Positions 10,101-18,654 of a DNA stretch of 64,000 nt are shown one piece after another. The stretch is from Clostridiales bacterium. GTDB lineage: Bacteria > Bacillota > Clostridia > Oscillospirales > CAG-272. Under the pieces are notes generated by a model. It had not been told where the DNA came from and did not search any database. It was given only the letters and a program-made list of their open reading frames with translations. The position numbers and the translations under genes are program-made. The stretch covers positions 1 through 64,000 of the forward strand of contig JAJQCT010000032.1 of assembly GCA_021202555.1 (NCBI GenBank), given 5' to 3'. Every line of letters starts with the position of its first letter. Position 1 is the stretch's first letter.

Positions 10101-10470
10101 CGTAGGCGTAAAGATTCATCTCCGAATCAAATTCGCGCTTCAATGTAAGCCCCGTACCGACGGTGAGCTTTCCGTCGCGCACGAAAAGAAAGCCCGCGTC
10201 GTCATCCCCGCTCGCCATCGCGGAGGTTGTGCCCGAATATTTGCGCATGAGCTTATAAACGTCCCCGCCCGAAATCTCCCATGAGTCCGCATCATCAAAG
10301 CAGTCAAGCGTCAGCGAGCCGTCGTAAACGCTCGCAGTGTCGCCCTCCTCCTCGTTTCCGCCGTCATCCTCATCGCCGTCTGCGAGCAGCGGAAAGGCGC
10401 AGGTCAGAATCGCAGCTAAAAGGGCAGCGAGCGCCAAAACGAATATTTTATTTTTTCCGTCCTGTTTCAC
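7177..10470 (-). CDS. Large secreted/membrane-anchored surface protein (CBM-like domains, possible TIM-barrel-like middle, C-terminal TM)
   Basis: GTG start after ggaggcgg; N-terminal hydrophobic signal, two FDDADSWEISGG/FDFTSAYDTNDWFSGG-type beta-sandwich segments, D/N-rich linker, C-terminal IIMIAAVVFAAVVVTAAGYAFLRG plus KNKKK. Confidence 0.75.
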   Translation of the reverse strand: MKQDGKNKIFVLALAALLAAILTCAFPLLADGDEDDGGNEEEGDTASVYDGSLTLDCFDDADSWEISGGDVYKLMRKYSGTTSAMASGDDDAGFLFVRDGKLTVGTGLTLKREFDSEMNLYAYDGVTLSFNFTEADASFSSDYEYVLTLTLYSGSPSSLEYTESAVISPDGQWETLTFSLDGWTGRGHVTGVLIALTVSPSDEETADDYSTVTLRLDALAATGSADTELEDKFSTPAVYSDGEALIYDGEALLWGVGDGGSASWSFVFPDEASVSSHDTLRLVLVSDIPVTLTLELYYRTADADGVSEESGESAQTASALGDGTFEVIYFDTADVWELDSAVLTVSIDDGGTGEASASIEIYGIDTLEYPVSVSSGTGSLDSCRMTSDGVLSLGGTIPSSTVAEYIDGRLSVYAVPVYADVDGTIESAEPIATSDMTTRFKIKIDEDDLPEGYDAMLFVVVIEAEISIDSVDDSVDDNADDGGDDNADDGGDNNADDGVDDGGGAETAEETAAEDSGTAENVTTDAPATTETVKIRVGKPLPISYDGIGASVFSRSGSIKGICADFLTIDGLAAETVVTVDITELLGGGSSGRIYTYGGTVYYFDGSALSSLDAKIKPLSLSGTRCLLYITGGEDYGGDVYIGESGLLFAVVDFLCDRYSSDDYGYISGVVLDMSDVGGTTGERAFAAAASLSAVYTVGRHRIDGFSVYLSVAADVSSAEFAEMITYIDFISAYMTGLGGAGWGIYLETESMASVSLFWQRVSASDGTSPSRLAVEYTPIIFSYPSAGSAMYDYISAYYTAAGYEYVTDFIFDATGTDMGENAEIYTEFLALFVKLDTNLYAFAEDAANEAALSEGLSPSIGLDDEAAASRAHPFTYSSSAAKYTKPSDAIGEYTLFDFTSAYDTNDWFSGGTSECSSVKLGTARAMRAESAYDGIIYAPAGGLDLSGASVLKITCASDMGEGTRFLAVFISDTGAYTVEFYPGNIDDGDVYLDISGFDGAGSVRAIYIHAARDGNTGDNGVNTVGSFYVRTISVLSDTLDDDALCELYASANVDDADGEVYETNIIMIAAVVFAAVVVTAAGYAFLRGAALKNKKK
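8975..9070 (-). repeat. In-frame 24-bp tandem repeat encoding a (D/N)DGGDDNADDG linker
   Basis: gccgccgtcgtcggcgttgtcatc repeated with minor variants; encodes DDNADDGGDDNADDGGDNNADDGVDDGGG. Confidence 0.85.
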
Positions 10471-10502
10471 CCCGCCGCCTCCATTTATATAATTTATAAT
10501 TT

Positions 10503-10538
10503 GCGGTCGCAAATGTGCGGTCGCAAATGTGCGGTCGC
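10503..10538. repeat. 14-bp short tandem repeat (gcggtcgcaaatgt) upstream of the surface-protein gene
   Basis: gcggtcgcaaatgt gcggtcgcaaatgt gcggtcgc read directly. Confidence 0.85.
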
Positions 10539-10542
10539 CGCG

Positions 10543-11034
10543 TCAGCTCACGACCGCAAGCTCCGTCACGCTCCCCGTAAAGGAAACGTACTTTGACATA
10601 ACAGTCACGCTTCTCGCGTAGGCGAGCGTTGTTCCGTCGGGAAGCACATATCCGGTCTCCGTCTCCCTCGCCTCGCTCGAAATCGTGATGTAAACATCGT
10701 ATCTGTCGTATATATCGATTATTGTCGCGACGGCGCTTTCATCGACGGCAGTCTCCGTCGCCCCCTCGCTTGTGACATTTGTAATCTCTCCCATGTCGCA
10801 CGTCCCGTCGGAGCTTAAAAGCCTGCCGCCCTTTTCAATCGCCTCGACGTAAAAATCTCTGACCGCGCTTACCTTTAAGGTGTATTCTACGGTAATGTTC
10901 GTCCGAACGCTTACCGTAATGTCGGCAGTGTAGCGCGCGGCGACGCCTATGATTAAAAGCACAGCTAAAATAAGCGCGCATATATCAAGCGAATTGAGCC
11001 GCTTTTTTTTCGTTTCGCGTTCCCGTTCGTTCAT
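10543..11034 (-). CDS. DUF4330-like membrane-anchored protein
   Basis: Single N-terminal TM followed by beta-rich domain; paralogue-like neighbour at 11031-11522, overlapping start/stop. Confidence 0.65.
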   Translation of the reverse strand: MNERERETKKKRLNSLDICALILAVLLIIGVAARYTADITVSVRTNITVEYTLKVSAVRDFYVEAIEKGGRLLSSDGTCDMGEITNVTSEGATETAVDESAVATIIDIYDRYDVYITISSEARETETGYVLPDGTTLAYARSVTVMSKYVSFTGSVTELAVVS

Positions 11035-11522
11035 TCGCCGCCTCCGTCGTCAGTCGATATGACGTTCCCCGCCACCGAATAGCTCTTTGTGGCAATTCGC
11101 AGCGCCGTGCCGAGACGAAGCTCCGTCCCCTCAAATGTTATCGCCGTGTCGGTGACGGTACACTCAAGCGACAGCTCGACTGTAATGTCAACCGCCTCGG
11201 GATAATACGTGTAGACGTACTCGAGGCTGTCCTCCACGTATGCAAGCTCCTTTGCCGTCTCGTAGCTCACCCCGAGCAGCGTCCCCGAGTATTCGCCCGA
11301 CGAGCCTATGAAAATCTCCTCGCCGACGCTCTCCTCAATAAGCTCCGCCAGCGCCTCGTCGCTTTTGTATATCTTGATTTTTACAGTGACTGCCTCAGTT
11401 TTTGCCGATGAAATCGAGGACGGAAAAAACATGACGACCGCCAGAATAACCGCCGCCGCCAGAATAAGCAGCACCGCCGCGTCTATGATGTTGAATCTTC
11501 TCTTTTCGCTTCCCTCGCTCAT
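11031..11522 (-). CDS. DUF4330-like membrane-anchored protein
   Basis: MSEGSEKRRFNIIDAAVLLILAAAVILAVVMFFPSS start resembles DUF4330 N-termini; translationally coupled. Confidence 0.7.
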   Translation of the reverse strand: MSEGSEKRRFNIIDAAVLLILAAAVILAVVMFFPSSISSAKTEAVTVKIKIYKSDEALAELIEESVGEEIFIGSSGEYSGTLLGVSYETAKELAYVEDSLEYVYTYYPEAVDITVELSLECTVTDTAITFEGTELRLGTALRIATKSYSVAGNVISTDDGGGE

Positions 11523-12658
11523 TTCGCGCGTCCTTCCTTTCCCCGCAGCACCTCGAGATAATATTCCCCCGTCTCGCGCACCATGCGCTCCGAGGTGTAT
11601 TCCCCGCGGAATATCCGCTCTGCCGCAAGCGACATTCCGGCGTACAGCTCCCCGTCGGAAAGCAGCCGCAGAATCGCCTTCGCCGTCGCCTCAGGGTCTC
11701 GCTGCGCAACGATAATACCGTTTACGCCGTCCCTCACGACCTTTGTGTTCCCGCCGTAATCAGACGCGACGACGGGTACGCCGACGCTCATCGCCTCAAG
11801 CAGCGCGAGGCTCGTCGTCTCCGTTCCGACAGATTCGTTCACGATTATATCCGTTATATTCGCAATCCCCTCAATGTCGTCCGTGAAGCCCGTGAATATT
11901 ATATCACATCCGCGCCCCAGCGCGCGCGCCTTTTCCTTATATTTTTCAAGAAAGCTCCCCGTCCCGACAACCATGAACGTGACGTTTTCAAGTGACCCCA
12001 GCACAATGTCGGCAGCATCAATGAAATATTCCTGCCCCTTGTAGTCCTCGACACGTCCGACAATCGACACGACGCGGTTTCCCTCGGGAATGCCGTATCG
12101 CTCCCGCGCCGATAACCTTTCGCCGCCGCTGTATTTGCGATACCCCGCCGTCCCGTTCAGAATAACCCTGATTTTGTCGGGATGAACGCCCGTATCGACA
12201 AGATTCTGCTTTGCCGCCTCCGCGACGGCTATTATTCCGTCGGCGTAATGCTCGTTTAAGGCTCCGAGTATATTTTTTATCGGCGGGATGGTCATGATTT
12301 TTGACGGCGGGAACGCCGAATGGCGCGTAAAGACGACGGGAATCCCCTCCCGCTTTGCGGCAATCCTTGCCGAGAAGCTCGCGTGGGCGTGAACAATGTC
12401 GGGCGATGTCTCGGCAAACACAGCCCGCAGGCTCCTCACCGCGGCAGGGTCGTAGGATTTGTCGGCAATTCCGTCTGCCTCCACAGTCTTGACGCCAAGC
12501 CTCTCAAGCTCCGGCATAAGGTCGCTTTTCGGCGGGAGAATTACCGTCACGTCGAATTTTTCCGTGTCAAGCCCGCCCGCGAGCATTAAAACGCACTTTC
12601 CCGCGCCCCCTATGTTGGTGTCCGTCGATACCATTGAAACCTTTATTCTGTCATTCAT
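11519..12658 (-). CDS. Glycosyltransferase family 4
   Basis: GGAGKCVLMLAGGL, VVSIVGRVEDYKGQEYFIDAADIV, NESVGTETTSLALLEAMSVGVPVVASDYGGN motifs. Confidence 0.93.
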   Translation of the reverse strand: MNDRIKVSMVSTDTNIGGAGKCVLMLAGGLDTEKFDVTVILPPKSDLMPELERLGVKTVEADGIADKSYDPAAVRSLRAVFAETSPDIVHAHASFSARIAAKREGIPVVFTRHSAFPPSKIMTIPPIKNILGALNEHYADGIIAVAEAAKQNLVDTGVHPDKIRVILNGTAGYRKYSGGERLSARERYGIPEGNRVVSIVGRVEDYKGQEYFIDAADIVLGSLENVTFMVVGTGSFLEKYKEKARALGRGCDIIFTGFTDDIEGIANITDIIVNESVGTETTSLALLEAMSVGVPVVASDYGGNTKVVRDGVNGIIVAQRDPEATAKAILRLLSDGELYAGMSLAAERIFRGEYTSERMVRETGEYYLEVLRGKEGRAK

Positions 12659-14498
12659 TCTGTCCGCCTCCCGTCATATGTCTTATTGCCGACGAAAAGC
12701 CGACGTAAAGGAAGAAAATCGCCGCAACGCGGTAATTATAAAACGTGTAGTCGAAAAAGCCCTCGACGGCAAATCCGAGCATACCCGCGCCGAGCGCGAG
12801 CGACATCACCGAATAAAACGAGCGCTTCCCGCCGGCACCATATGAAAAGGTCACGTTTTTGAAAAATGAGAGCGTAAGCGCCGAAAACGCCAGAAGCGCG
12901 GGAATCCCGCCGTCACAGACAAGCTGCAAATATGTGCTGTGCGAATGAGGCGCGTCAATTCCGCTGTATGAAAAATATGGGTAAGCGATGCCGAATGCGC
13001 CCTCGCCAAGCCCCACGCCGCCGAGAAAATAATACCGCAGCATATCGAGCGTGCCGAGCCAGATATAGACGCGGTACGCGGTCGAGGTGTCGGACGTATT
13101 CCCGATGCTCGAAAGGCGCGTTAATACCGTGTCGGGCATGACTAAAAAGAGCGCCAGAATTAAAAGCGGAGCGGCAGTCCACACTCTTCCCTCGTAAAAG
13201 GTAATGAAGAGGGCGGCGGCGATAATAATACCCACCCAGCAGCCGCGCGACTGCGTAAAAACAACGGACGCCGCCGACAAAATCAGCGATACGCCCCAGA
13301 GGGCGCGGCGGTATTTTGATTTTTTCTCCGTGAGGAAAAGCGCCGCCGTCACGGGAATCAAAAGGAGAAGATATTCGCCGAAAACATTCGGATTTGCGAA
13401 GGTGGAATAGACGCGCACGGTGTCCCCCTCGAACATTGTAACGTCAATCCACGAGGTCTCACCGACGCCGCCGCCGAAAACATACTGAATCACGCCGTAA
13501 AGCGACACGACGGCTCCCGACGCGGCGAATGCCCACACGGCGAATCTGAAATCGGACGGCGTTCTTATGATATTCACAAAGGAAAAATAAAAAGTCGAAA
13601 ACGCGAAAAGCATAAGCCACGATGAAAGCGAGCTTGCGGGCGAAAACGAAAAGACGCTCGATACGAAAAGCACTGTTATGAGCGCGGCGACGGCGCACCC
13701 CGTCCCGTCGCGAAGCCATGAAATTTTCCGCTCGCCGGTTATTCCCTTCACGGCAAGGGAGAAAAACGTGAGAAGGCAAATAATTGCTATCGGAAGCGAG
13801 CTTTGAATAAGCGGGGCTGCGAAAATGACAAGATAAACGCCAAGCTCGGGCGATGTAAGCACGAGGACGGCGGCAGCGGCGGCAACGGGAACGGCAATTC
13901 CGTAAAGCGCCGAATAGCACGAAAGCGCACCGCCGACAGCGCCCGCGATGAGAGCAAAAATTTCGCGCCTTGCCGTAATTTTTCCTCTCCTTTTCGCTAT
14001 AGGCTCCCACGGCGAGAAAAGCAGCGCGCATCCCGCCCCGACAAACGCAAGGGGGAAAAGCACCGAACCGACGCCCGCGAAAAGATTTCCCGATACAGCG
14101 GCAAAAACGGCGTTAAAAACGCCGAAAATGAGCGCCATCACGCCAAAAAAGGCGGCGTCGAGGCTGAAAAATGCGTCCATATATTCAGCCCCAGCCGCGA
14201 CGAAAAAGCTCTCTGAAACCGCGCGCCTGACTGTTGCGCCGAGCTTATCCCTCAAAAAATCGATAAACGTAAACGGGGAATATACCGCCCGCATAAGCAC
14301 GCTCCCCTCAGCGTTCATATGCTCCGTTTTGAAAAAGCCGACAACACCGCTTCCACCCCACGCGCGCGACGCCGAATTTTTCATCCTGTTTGCCGCCGAC
14401 ATGACGGCGCTTTCGGAAAGAAGCGATTTTATCTGCCCGTATGCCGCCGTGACGGCAAGCATTGCCCTTTGGCGCGGGCTGCCGTTTGATTCATTCAC
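12651..14498 (-). CDS. O-antigen ligase/polymerase (Wzy-C) family membrane protein
   Basis: Polytopic; TFANPNVFGEYLLLLIPV, SRGCWVGIIIAAALF, GVGLGEGAFGIAYPYFSYSGIDAPHSHSTYLQLVCDGG are O-antigen ligase hallmarks. Confidence 0.93.
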   Translation of the reverse strand: MNESNGSPRQRAMLAVTAAYGQIKSLLSESAVMSAANRMKNSASRAWGGSGVVGFFKTEHMNAEGSVLMRAVYSPFTFIDFLRDKLGATVRRAVSESFFVAAGAEYMDAFFSLDAAFFGVMALIFGVFNAVFAAVSGNLFAGVGSVLFPLAFVGAGCALLFSPWEPIAKRRGKITARREIFALIAGAVGGALSCYSALYGIAVPVAAAAAVLVLTSPELGVYLVIFAAPLIQSSLPIAIICLLTFFSLAVKGITGERKISWLRDGTGCAVAALITVLFVSSVFSFSPASSLSSWLMLFAFSTFYFSFVNIIRTPSDFRFAVWAFAASGAVVSLYGVIQYVFGGGVGETSWIDVTMFEGDTVRVYSTFANPNVFGEYLLLLIPVTAALFLTEKKSKYRRALWGVSLILSAASVVFTQSRGCWVGIIIAAALFITFYEGRVWTAAPLLILALFLVMPDTVLTRLSSIGNTSDTSTAYRVYIWLGTLDMLRYYFLGGVGLGEGAFGIAYPYFSYSGIDAPHSHSTYLQLVCDGGIPALLAFSALTLSFFKNVTFSYGAGGKRSFYSVMSLALGAGMLGFAVEGFFDYTFYNYRVAAIFFLYVGFSSAIRHMTGGGQNE

Positions 14499-14507
14499 TT
14501 TGATTTT

Positions 14508-16106
14508 CTACCTCGTTCTGGTATGCGCGCCTATCCAAGCGAGAAGCTCCCTCACCTCGCGGACGCGCAGTATGACGAGCATAAGCCCGTAGATTATAAC
14601 GCCGATAAGAGCGATGACGGCGCACAGGAGAAGCTGCCCCAAAATGCCGTCAAGCCCCAAATACGAAACGAAATACCCGACGGCGCCGTATGCTGCCGAA
14701 ACGACGCCTCCCATAACGACAGCGGAGAAAAGCGCCTTCACAATCGTTTTCACGTCATCCCCAGACAGAAGCCCGGGCGTGCTTTTGAGAAGCGCGCCGC
14801 CCGAAAGTGCCGCCGTGACGGCGCTGCCGCAGGAAACCGCGAACGCAAGCCCTGCCGTGAGCGTTTCCGCGTCGTCATTTATAAACTCAAACGACACAAA
14901 AACGACAGCAAAGTTGACGAGCATTCCGATAAGCGAGCATATCATCGGTATTTTCGACTGCTTTCTCGCAAAAAACGCCTTTGAAAAGACCTCGTTGAGC
15001 GCATAAAACAGCATACCGAAGGAATAAAAGGTGAGCGCCGAGGCGACAGCGTCGGAGGACGACAGCTCGCCATGCTCATATATCACCGAAACAATCGGCG
15101 AGGAGAGCGTCATCACGCCGAGGGAGAGCGGCGCTATTATGAGTACGACCGCCTTTATCGACGAGGAGGTCAGCCCGCGCGATTCGCTCTCGTCGCCGCC
15201 CGAATTTGCCGCCGCGAGCTTCGGATAGACGAGATTTGTCACGACAAACGAGAAAATTCCCGTTATTGTGACATAGAGCCTGTTTGCGTATTCAAGAGAG
15301 GAATACGCGCCCGAAATATGCGAGGCAAAGCGCGAATTTACAATCGAGGAAAGCGGCTGAATCCATGTGCTGACAAGCATCGGCAGCGCGAGATGAGCGG
15401 CGCGGGCGATATTTTCGTCGCGGAAATGAAAATCGGGGCGCCAGCGGAATCCGAATTTCCGGAGCGCCGGAATCTGCACGAGCATCTGAAGCGACCACGC
15501 GGCTATCATCGTCACCGCAAGCCCGTAAACGCCGAATCTCTCGCCGAATATGAGAAAATACAGGATTATTACGACGTTCGATACAAAGCTTATAATCGAG
15601 GGGACTATGTATTCGCCGTATGACTGAAGAATGCCGACAAACGAAAAGGCAAAGCCCGTAAATATCAGCATCGGGAACATTATAATCGTCAGATTGACGG
15701 AAAGGCTGTGCGTTTCGGCGTCGAAATCGGGTGCCATAAACGAAACGAGCGGGTCGGCGAAAATTATTCCGAGCGTGACGATTATCAACGTGACAAGCAC
15801 GACGAGGGTGATGAATCTGTTTGAAAACTGGCGCGATTCGCCCGCGTATGCGGGGTCCTCCTCCTTTTTGAGCGCGTCGGAGAATATCGGTATCAGCGAC
15901 GCCGAAATTACGCCGCCGACAACGGCGTCAAAAAGCGTCGTCGGGATTTTTGTCGCGAGCATATATGCATCAGCCTCAGCGCCCGTGCCGAAATACGCGG
16001 CGACAAGCATATCGCGTATAAGTCCGAGCGCCTTCGCGGCGAACGTCGCCGCCGCCATGAATCCCGCCGTGAGAATTATGCTTTTTGCTCCCTTGTCCTT
16101 TGCCAA
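14508..16106 (-). CDS. murJ: MurJ/MviN-type lipid flippase
   Basis: AATFAAKALGLIRDMLVAAYFGTGAEADAYMLATKIPTTLFDAVVGG...LIPIFSD, MviN family pattern across 532 aa. Confidence 0.9.
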   Translation of the reverse strand: MAKDKGAKSIILTAGFMAAATFAAKALGLIRDMLVAAYFGTGAEADAYMLATKIPTTLFDAVVGGVISASLIPIFSDALKKEEDPAYAGESRQFSNRFITLVVLVTLIIVTLGIIFADPLVSFMAPDFDAETHSLSVNLTIIMFPMLIFTGFAFSFVGILQSYGEYIVPSIISFVSNVVIILYFLIFGERFGVYGLAVTMIAAWSLQMLVQIPALRKFGFRWRPDFHFRDENIARAAHLALPMLVSTWIQPLSSIVNSRFASHISGAYSSLEYANRLYVTITGIFSFVVTNLVYPKLAAANSGGDESESRGLTSSSIKAVVLIIAPLSLGVMTLSSPIVSVIYEHGELSSSDAVASALTFYSFGMLFYALNEVFSKAFFARKQSKIPMICSLIGMLVNFAVVFVSFEFINDDAETLTAGLAFAVSCGSAVTAALSGGALLKSTPGLLSGDDVKTIVKALFSAVVMGGVVSAAYGAVGYFVSYLGLDGILGQLLLCAVIALIGVIIYGLMLVILRVREVRELLAWIGAHTRTR

Positions 16107-16210
16107 GCTCCCACACCTCCAGATGCAAATAGCTCAATATTATAAGTATAACACATTAAAGTTAAAAAATCTACACGGCTGATGTGAACATGATATTAAA
16201 TAGCTAAATC

Positions 16211-16433
16211 ATAGTATTCGCGAAGCGCTGTGCGCATTGCGAAACTGTCGAGAATACAAAAAAAGTGAGCTGCGCTCACTTTTTTGTATTCTCGCTCGCC
16301 TTCCGCTCACGTGAAGTTTCGCGAATGTTTTGACAAGCTTTCCTCAACCGCCGCTTCGCGGAGATTTTACGACGTTCAACTGGCGTTGAAGTCGTAGTTT
16401 CGCAGAAACGCTTTGCGTTTCTGCGAATACTAT
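16211..16433. repeat. Nested/serial palindrome cluster bounded by an 11-bp inverted repeat
   Basis: Outer arms atagtattcgc (16211-16221) / gcgaatactat (16423-16433); inner hairpins 16249-16294 and 16401-16425 plus imperfect ones. Confidence 0.85.
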
Positions 16434-16447
16434 ACTTTATTTTTTAC

Positions 16448-16476
16448 TTGACAAAGCAGCGCGAATGTTGTACAAT
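16448..16476 (+). promoter_or_regulatory. SigmaA-type promoter of the transketolase operon
   Basis: TTGACA-N17-TACAAT. Confidence 0.8.
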
Positions 16477-16542
16477 AATTGCAGACACAAAAAGCAGCTC
16501 CGCCGCCGGGCGGCGGAAAACCAATGTAAGGAGACATATTTC

Positions 16543-17385
16543 ATGGACAAATCAAAGGAAAACGAGCTCCGCCGCACGGCGACGGACATTCGTATCGGTA
16601 TTGTTGACGCCGTGTACAGCGCGCAGTCGGGACATCCGGGCGGCTCGCTCTCGATTGCGGATATTATGACGTATCTCTATTTTGAGGAAATGAACGTCGA
16701 TCCGACAAATCCCAAGGCGGAGGGGCGCGACCGCTTCGTGCTTTCAAAGGGACACACATCCCCCGCGCTTTATTCGACACTTGCAAACCGCGGATATTTT
16801 CCTGTGGAGGATCTCAAAACCTTCCGTCATCTCGGCAGCTATTTGCAGGGACATCCCGACATGAAGGGAATCCCGGGCGTTGATATGTCGTCAGGCTCGC
16901 TCGGTCAGGGACTGTCGGTCGCCTGCGGAATGGCGCTCGCGGGCAAAATGAAGGGCGCTTCATACCGCGTGTTCGCCGTTGTCGGCGACGGCGAGGCGGA
17001 GGAAGGTCAGATATGGGAGGCGATTATGTTCGCCGCTCACTATAAGCTTTCAAATCTCACGCTTATAATCGACCAAAACGGGCTTCAGATAGACGGCAAA
17101 ACGTCAGACGTAATGAACACCTCGCCGCTCGACGAAAAGCTTGAGGCATTCGGGTGGGATGTGACAAATCTTGAAAATGCGCATGATTTTAACGAAATCG
17201 AGAGCGTATTCGCAGCCCGTCACGGAGTCAAGTCCGACAAGCCCTACGCGATAATTGCTCATTCGCACAAGGGACGCGGCGTTTCCTATATGGAGGATCA
17301 GGCTGGCTGGCACGGCAAGGCACCGAATGAGGAGCAGTACAAACAGGCAATCGCGGAGCTTACGGCTTACCGCGAATCAATATGA
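16543..17385 (+). CDS. Transketolase, N-terminal (TPP-binding) subunit
   Basis: RBS aaggaga; SGHPGGSLSIADIMTYLYF, GDGEAEEGQIWEA, DQNGLQIDG. Confidence 0.95.
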   Translation: MDKSKENELRRTATDIRIGIVDAVYSAQSGHPGGSLSIADIMTYLYFEEMNVDPTNPKAEGRDRFVLSKGHTSPALYSTLANRGYFPVEDLKTFRHLGSYLQGHPDMKGIPGVDMSSGSLGQGLSVACGMALAGKMKGASYRVFAVVGDGEAEEGQIWEAIMFAAHYKLSNLTLIIDQNGLQIDGKTSDVMNTSPLDEKLEAFGWDVTNLENAHDFNEIESVFAARHGVKSDKPYAIIAHSHKGRGVSYMEDQAGWHGKAPNEEQYKQAIAELTAYRESI

Positions 17386-17404
17386 GAGAGGACGGCAGGC
17401 AGAA

Positions 17405-18346
17405 ATGGCAGAAACGATTGCAACAAGAGAGGCATACGGAAAGGCTCTCGCCGAATTCGGCGCAAAATATGAAAATCTCGTAGTTCTTGACGCCGATCTC
17501 GCGAACGCGACAAAGACGGATACATTCAAGAAGGTGTTCCCCGAGCGCCACATAGAATGCGGTATCGCCGAGGCGAACATGATGTGCATAGCAGCGGGGC
17601 TTTCGACGTGCGGATATATCCCGTTCGCGTCAACCTTCGCGATGTTCGCGTCGGGACGTGCGTTCGAGCAGGTGCGCAATTCAATAGGCTACCCGCACAT
17701 GAACGTGAAAATCGGCGCGACCCATGCGGGCGTTACCGTCGGCGAGGACGGCGCGTCGCATCAGTGCAATGAGGATATTGCCCTCATGAGAACGATACCG
17801 GGCATGATGGTTATCGTGCCGTCTGACGCTGTTGAGGCAAGAGCCGCAGTCGAGGCGGCAATCAAGCATACGGGACCCGTTTATCTGCGCTTCGGGCGCA
17901 TGGCTGTGCCCGTCATAAACGACACGCCGAGCTACAAATTCGAGGCGGGACGCGGCATTCTTATGGCTGACGGCACCGACGTGACAATTGTAGCGACGGG
18001 GCTTATGGTGGAGGTTTCGCTCCGCGCACGCGATCTTCTCGCAAACGAGGGAATTTCCGCACGTGTTGTCAATATCCACACGATAAAGCCGCTTGACGAG
18101 GAAATTATACTTGATTCGGCAAAGAAAACGGGCGCGATTGTCACCGCAGAGGAGGCTACCGTCGTCGGCGGTCTCGGCGGCGCCGTATCCGAGCTTCTCT
18201 CCGAAAAGCTTCCGACACCCGTCGTAAAGCTCGGAATCAACGATGTGTTCGGTCAGAGCGGTCCCGCTAAGGCTCTTCTCGGCTTCTATGGGCTTACCGC
18301 CGAAAACGTAGCCGCAAAGGCAAAGGCTGCAATTGCACTCAAATAA
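17405..18346 (+). CDS. Transketolase, C-terminal subunit
   Basis: ATREAYGKALAEFGAKYENLVVLDADLANATKT, HAGVTVGEDGASHQ, EDIALMRTIPGM. Confidence 0.95.
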   Translation: MAETIATREAYGKALAEFGAKYENLVVLDADLANATKTDTFKKVFPERHIECGIAEANMMCIAAGLSTCGYIPFASTFAMFASGRAFEQVRNSIGYPHMNVKIGATHAGVTVGEDGASHQCNEDIALMRTIPGMMVIVPSDAVEARAAVEAAIKHTGPVYLRFGRMAVPVINDTPSYKFEAGRGILMADGTDVTIVATGLMVEVSLRARDLLANEGISARVVNIHTIKPLDEEIILDSAKKTGAIVTAEEATVVGGLGGAVSELLSEKLPTPVVKLGINDVFGQSGPAKALLGFYGLTAENVAAKAKAAIALK

Positions 18347-18349
18347 ATA

Positions 18350-18626
18350 ATAATCGGGGGGGCTTCGCCCCCAAACCCCGGACTTAAGTGACTTTTCGAG
18401 AAAAGTCACTTAAGAATCTTCAAAAGCTTTTTACCGCTCCCATGCTTCGCATGGTCGCTGAAATAATAAAATAATAATTTCAGCCAATCAATGTGAAACA
18501 TTGATTGTGCAATGTGAAACATTGATTGTGCAATGTGAAACATTGATTGTGCAATGTGAAACATTGATTGCGGCAAAAGGTTTTTGGGGGTTCAAGGGGG
18601 TCTTTTTGAAAAAAGACCCCCTTGAA
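18350..18626 (+). repeat. Composite palindromic repeat element, long copy
   Basis: Modules aatcggggggg...ccccaaacccc; cttaagtgactttt-cgag-aaaagtcacttaag; ccatgc-ttc-gcatgg; ttcagccaatcaat..attgattg; cggcaaaaggtttttgggggttc; aagggggtctttttgaaaaaagaccccctt. Ends match the reverse-complement copy at 52481-52585. Confidence 0.85.
18489..18570. repeat. 21-bp palindromic tandem repeat, 4 copies (last truncated)
   Basis: caatgtgaaacattgattgtg x3 plus caatgtgaaacattgattg, identical. Confidence 0.95.
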
Positions 18627-18654
18627 TTTTGCCTCATCCGGAAGCGCTAAAATC

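Noticed and set aside
16543-18346. Split transketolase as a novelty
   Set aside because: Two-gene transketolases are common in Firmicutes and archaea; ordinary.
18489-18570. CRISPR-like short direct repeats
   Set aside because: Repeats are contiguous with no spacers, and no cas genes are present; classified as a tandem palindromic repeat.
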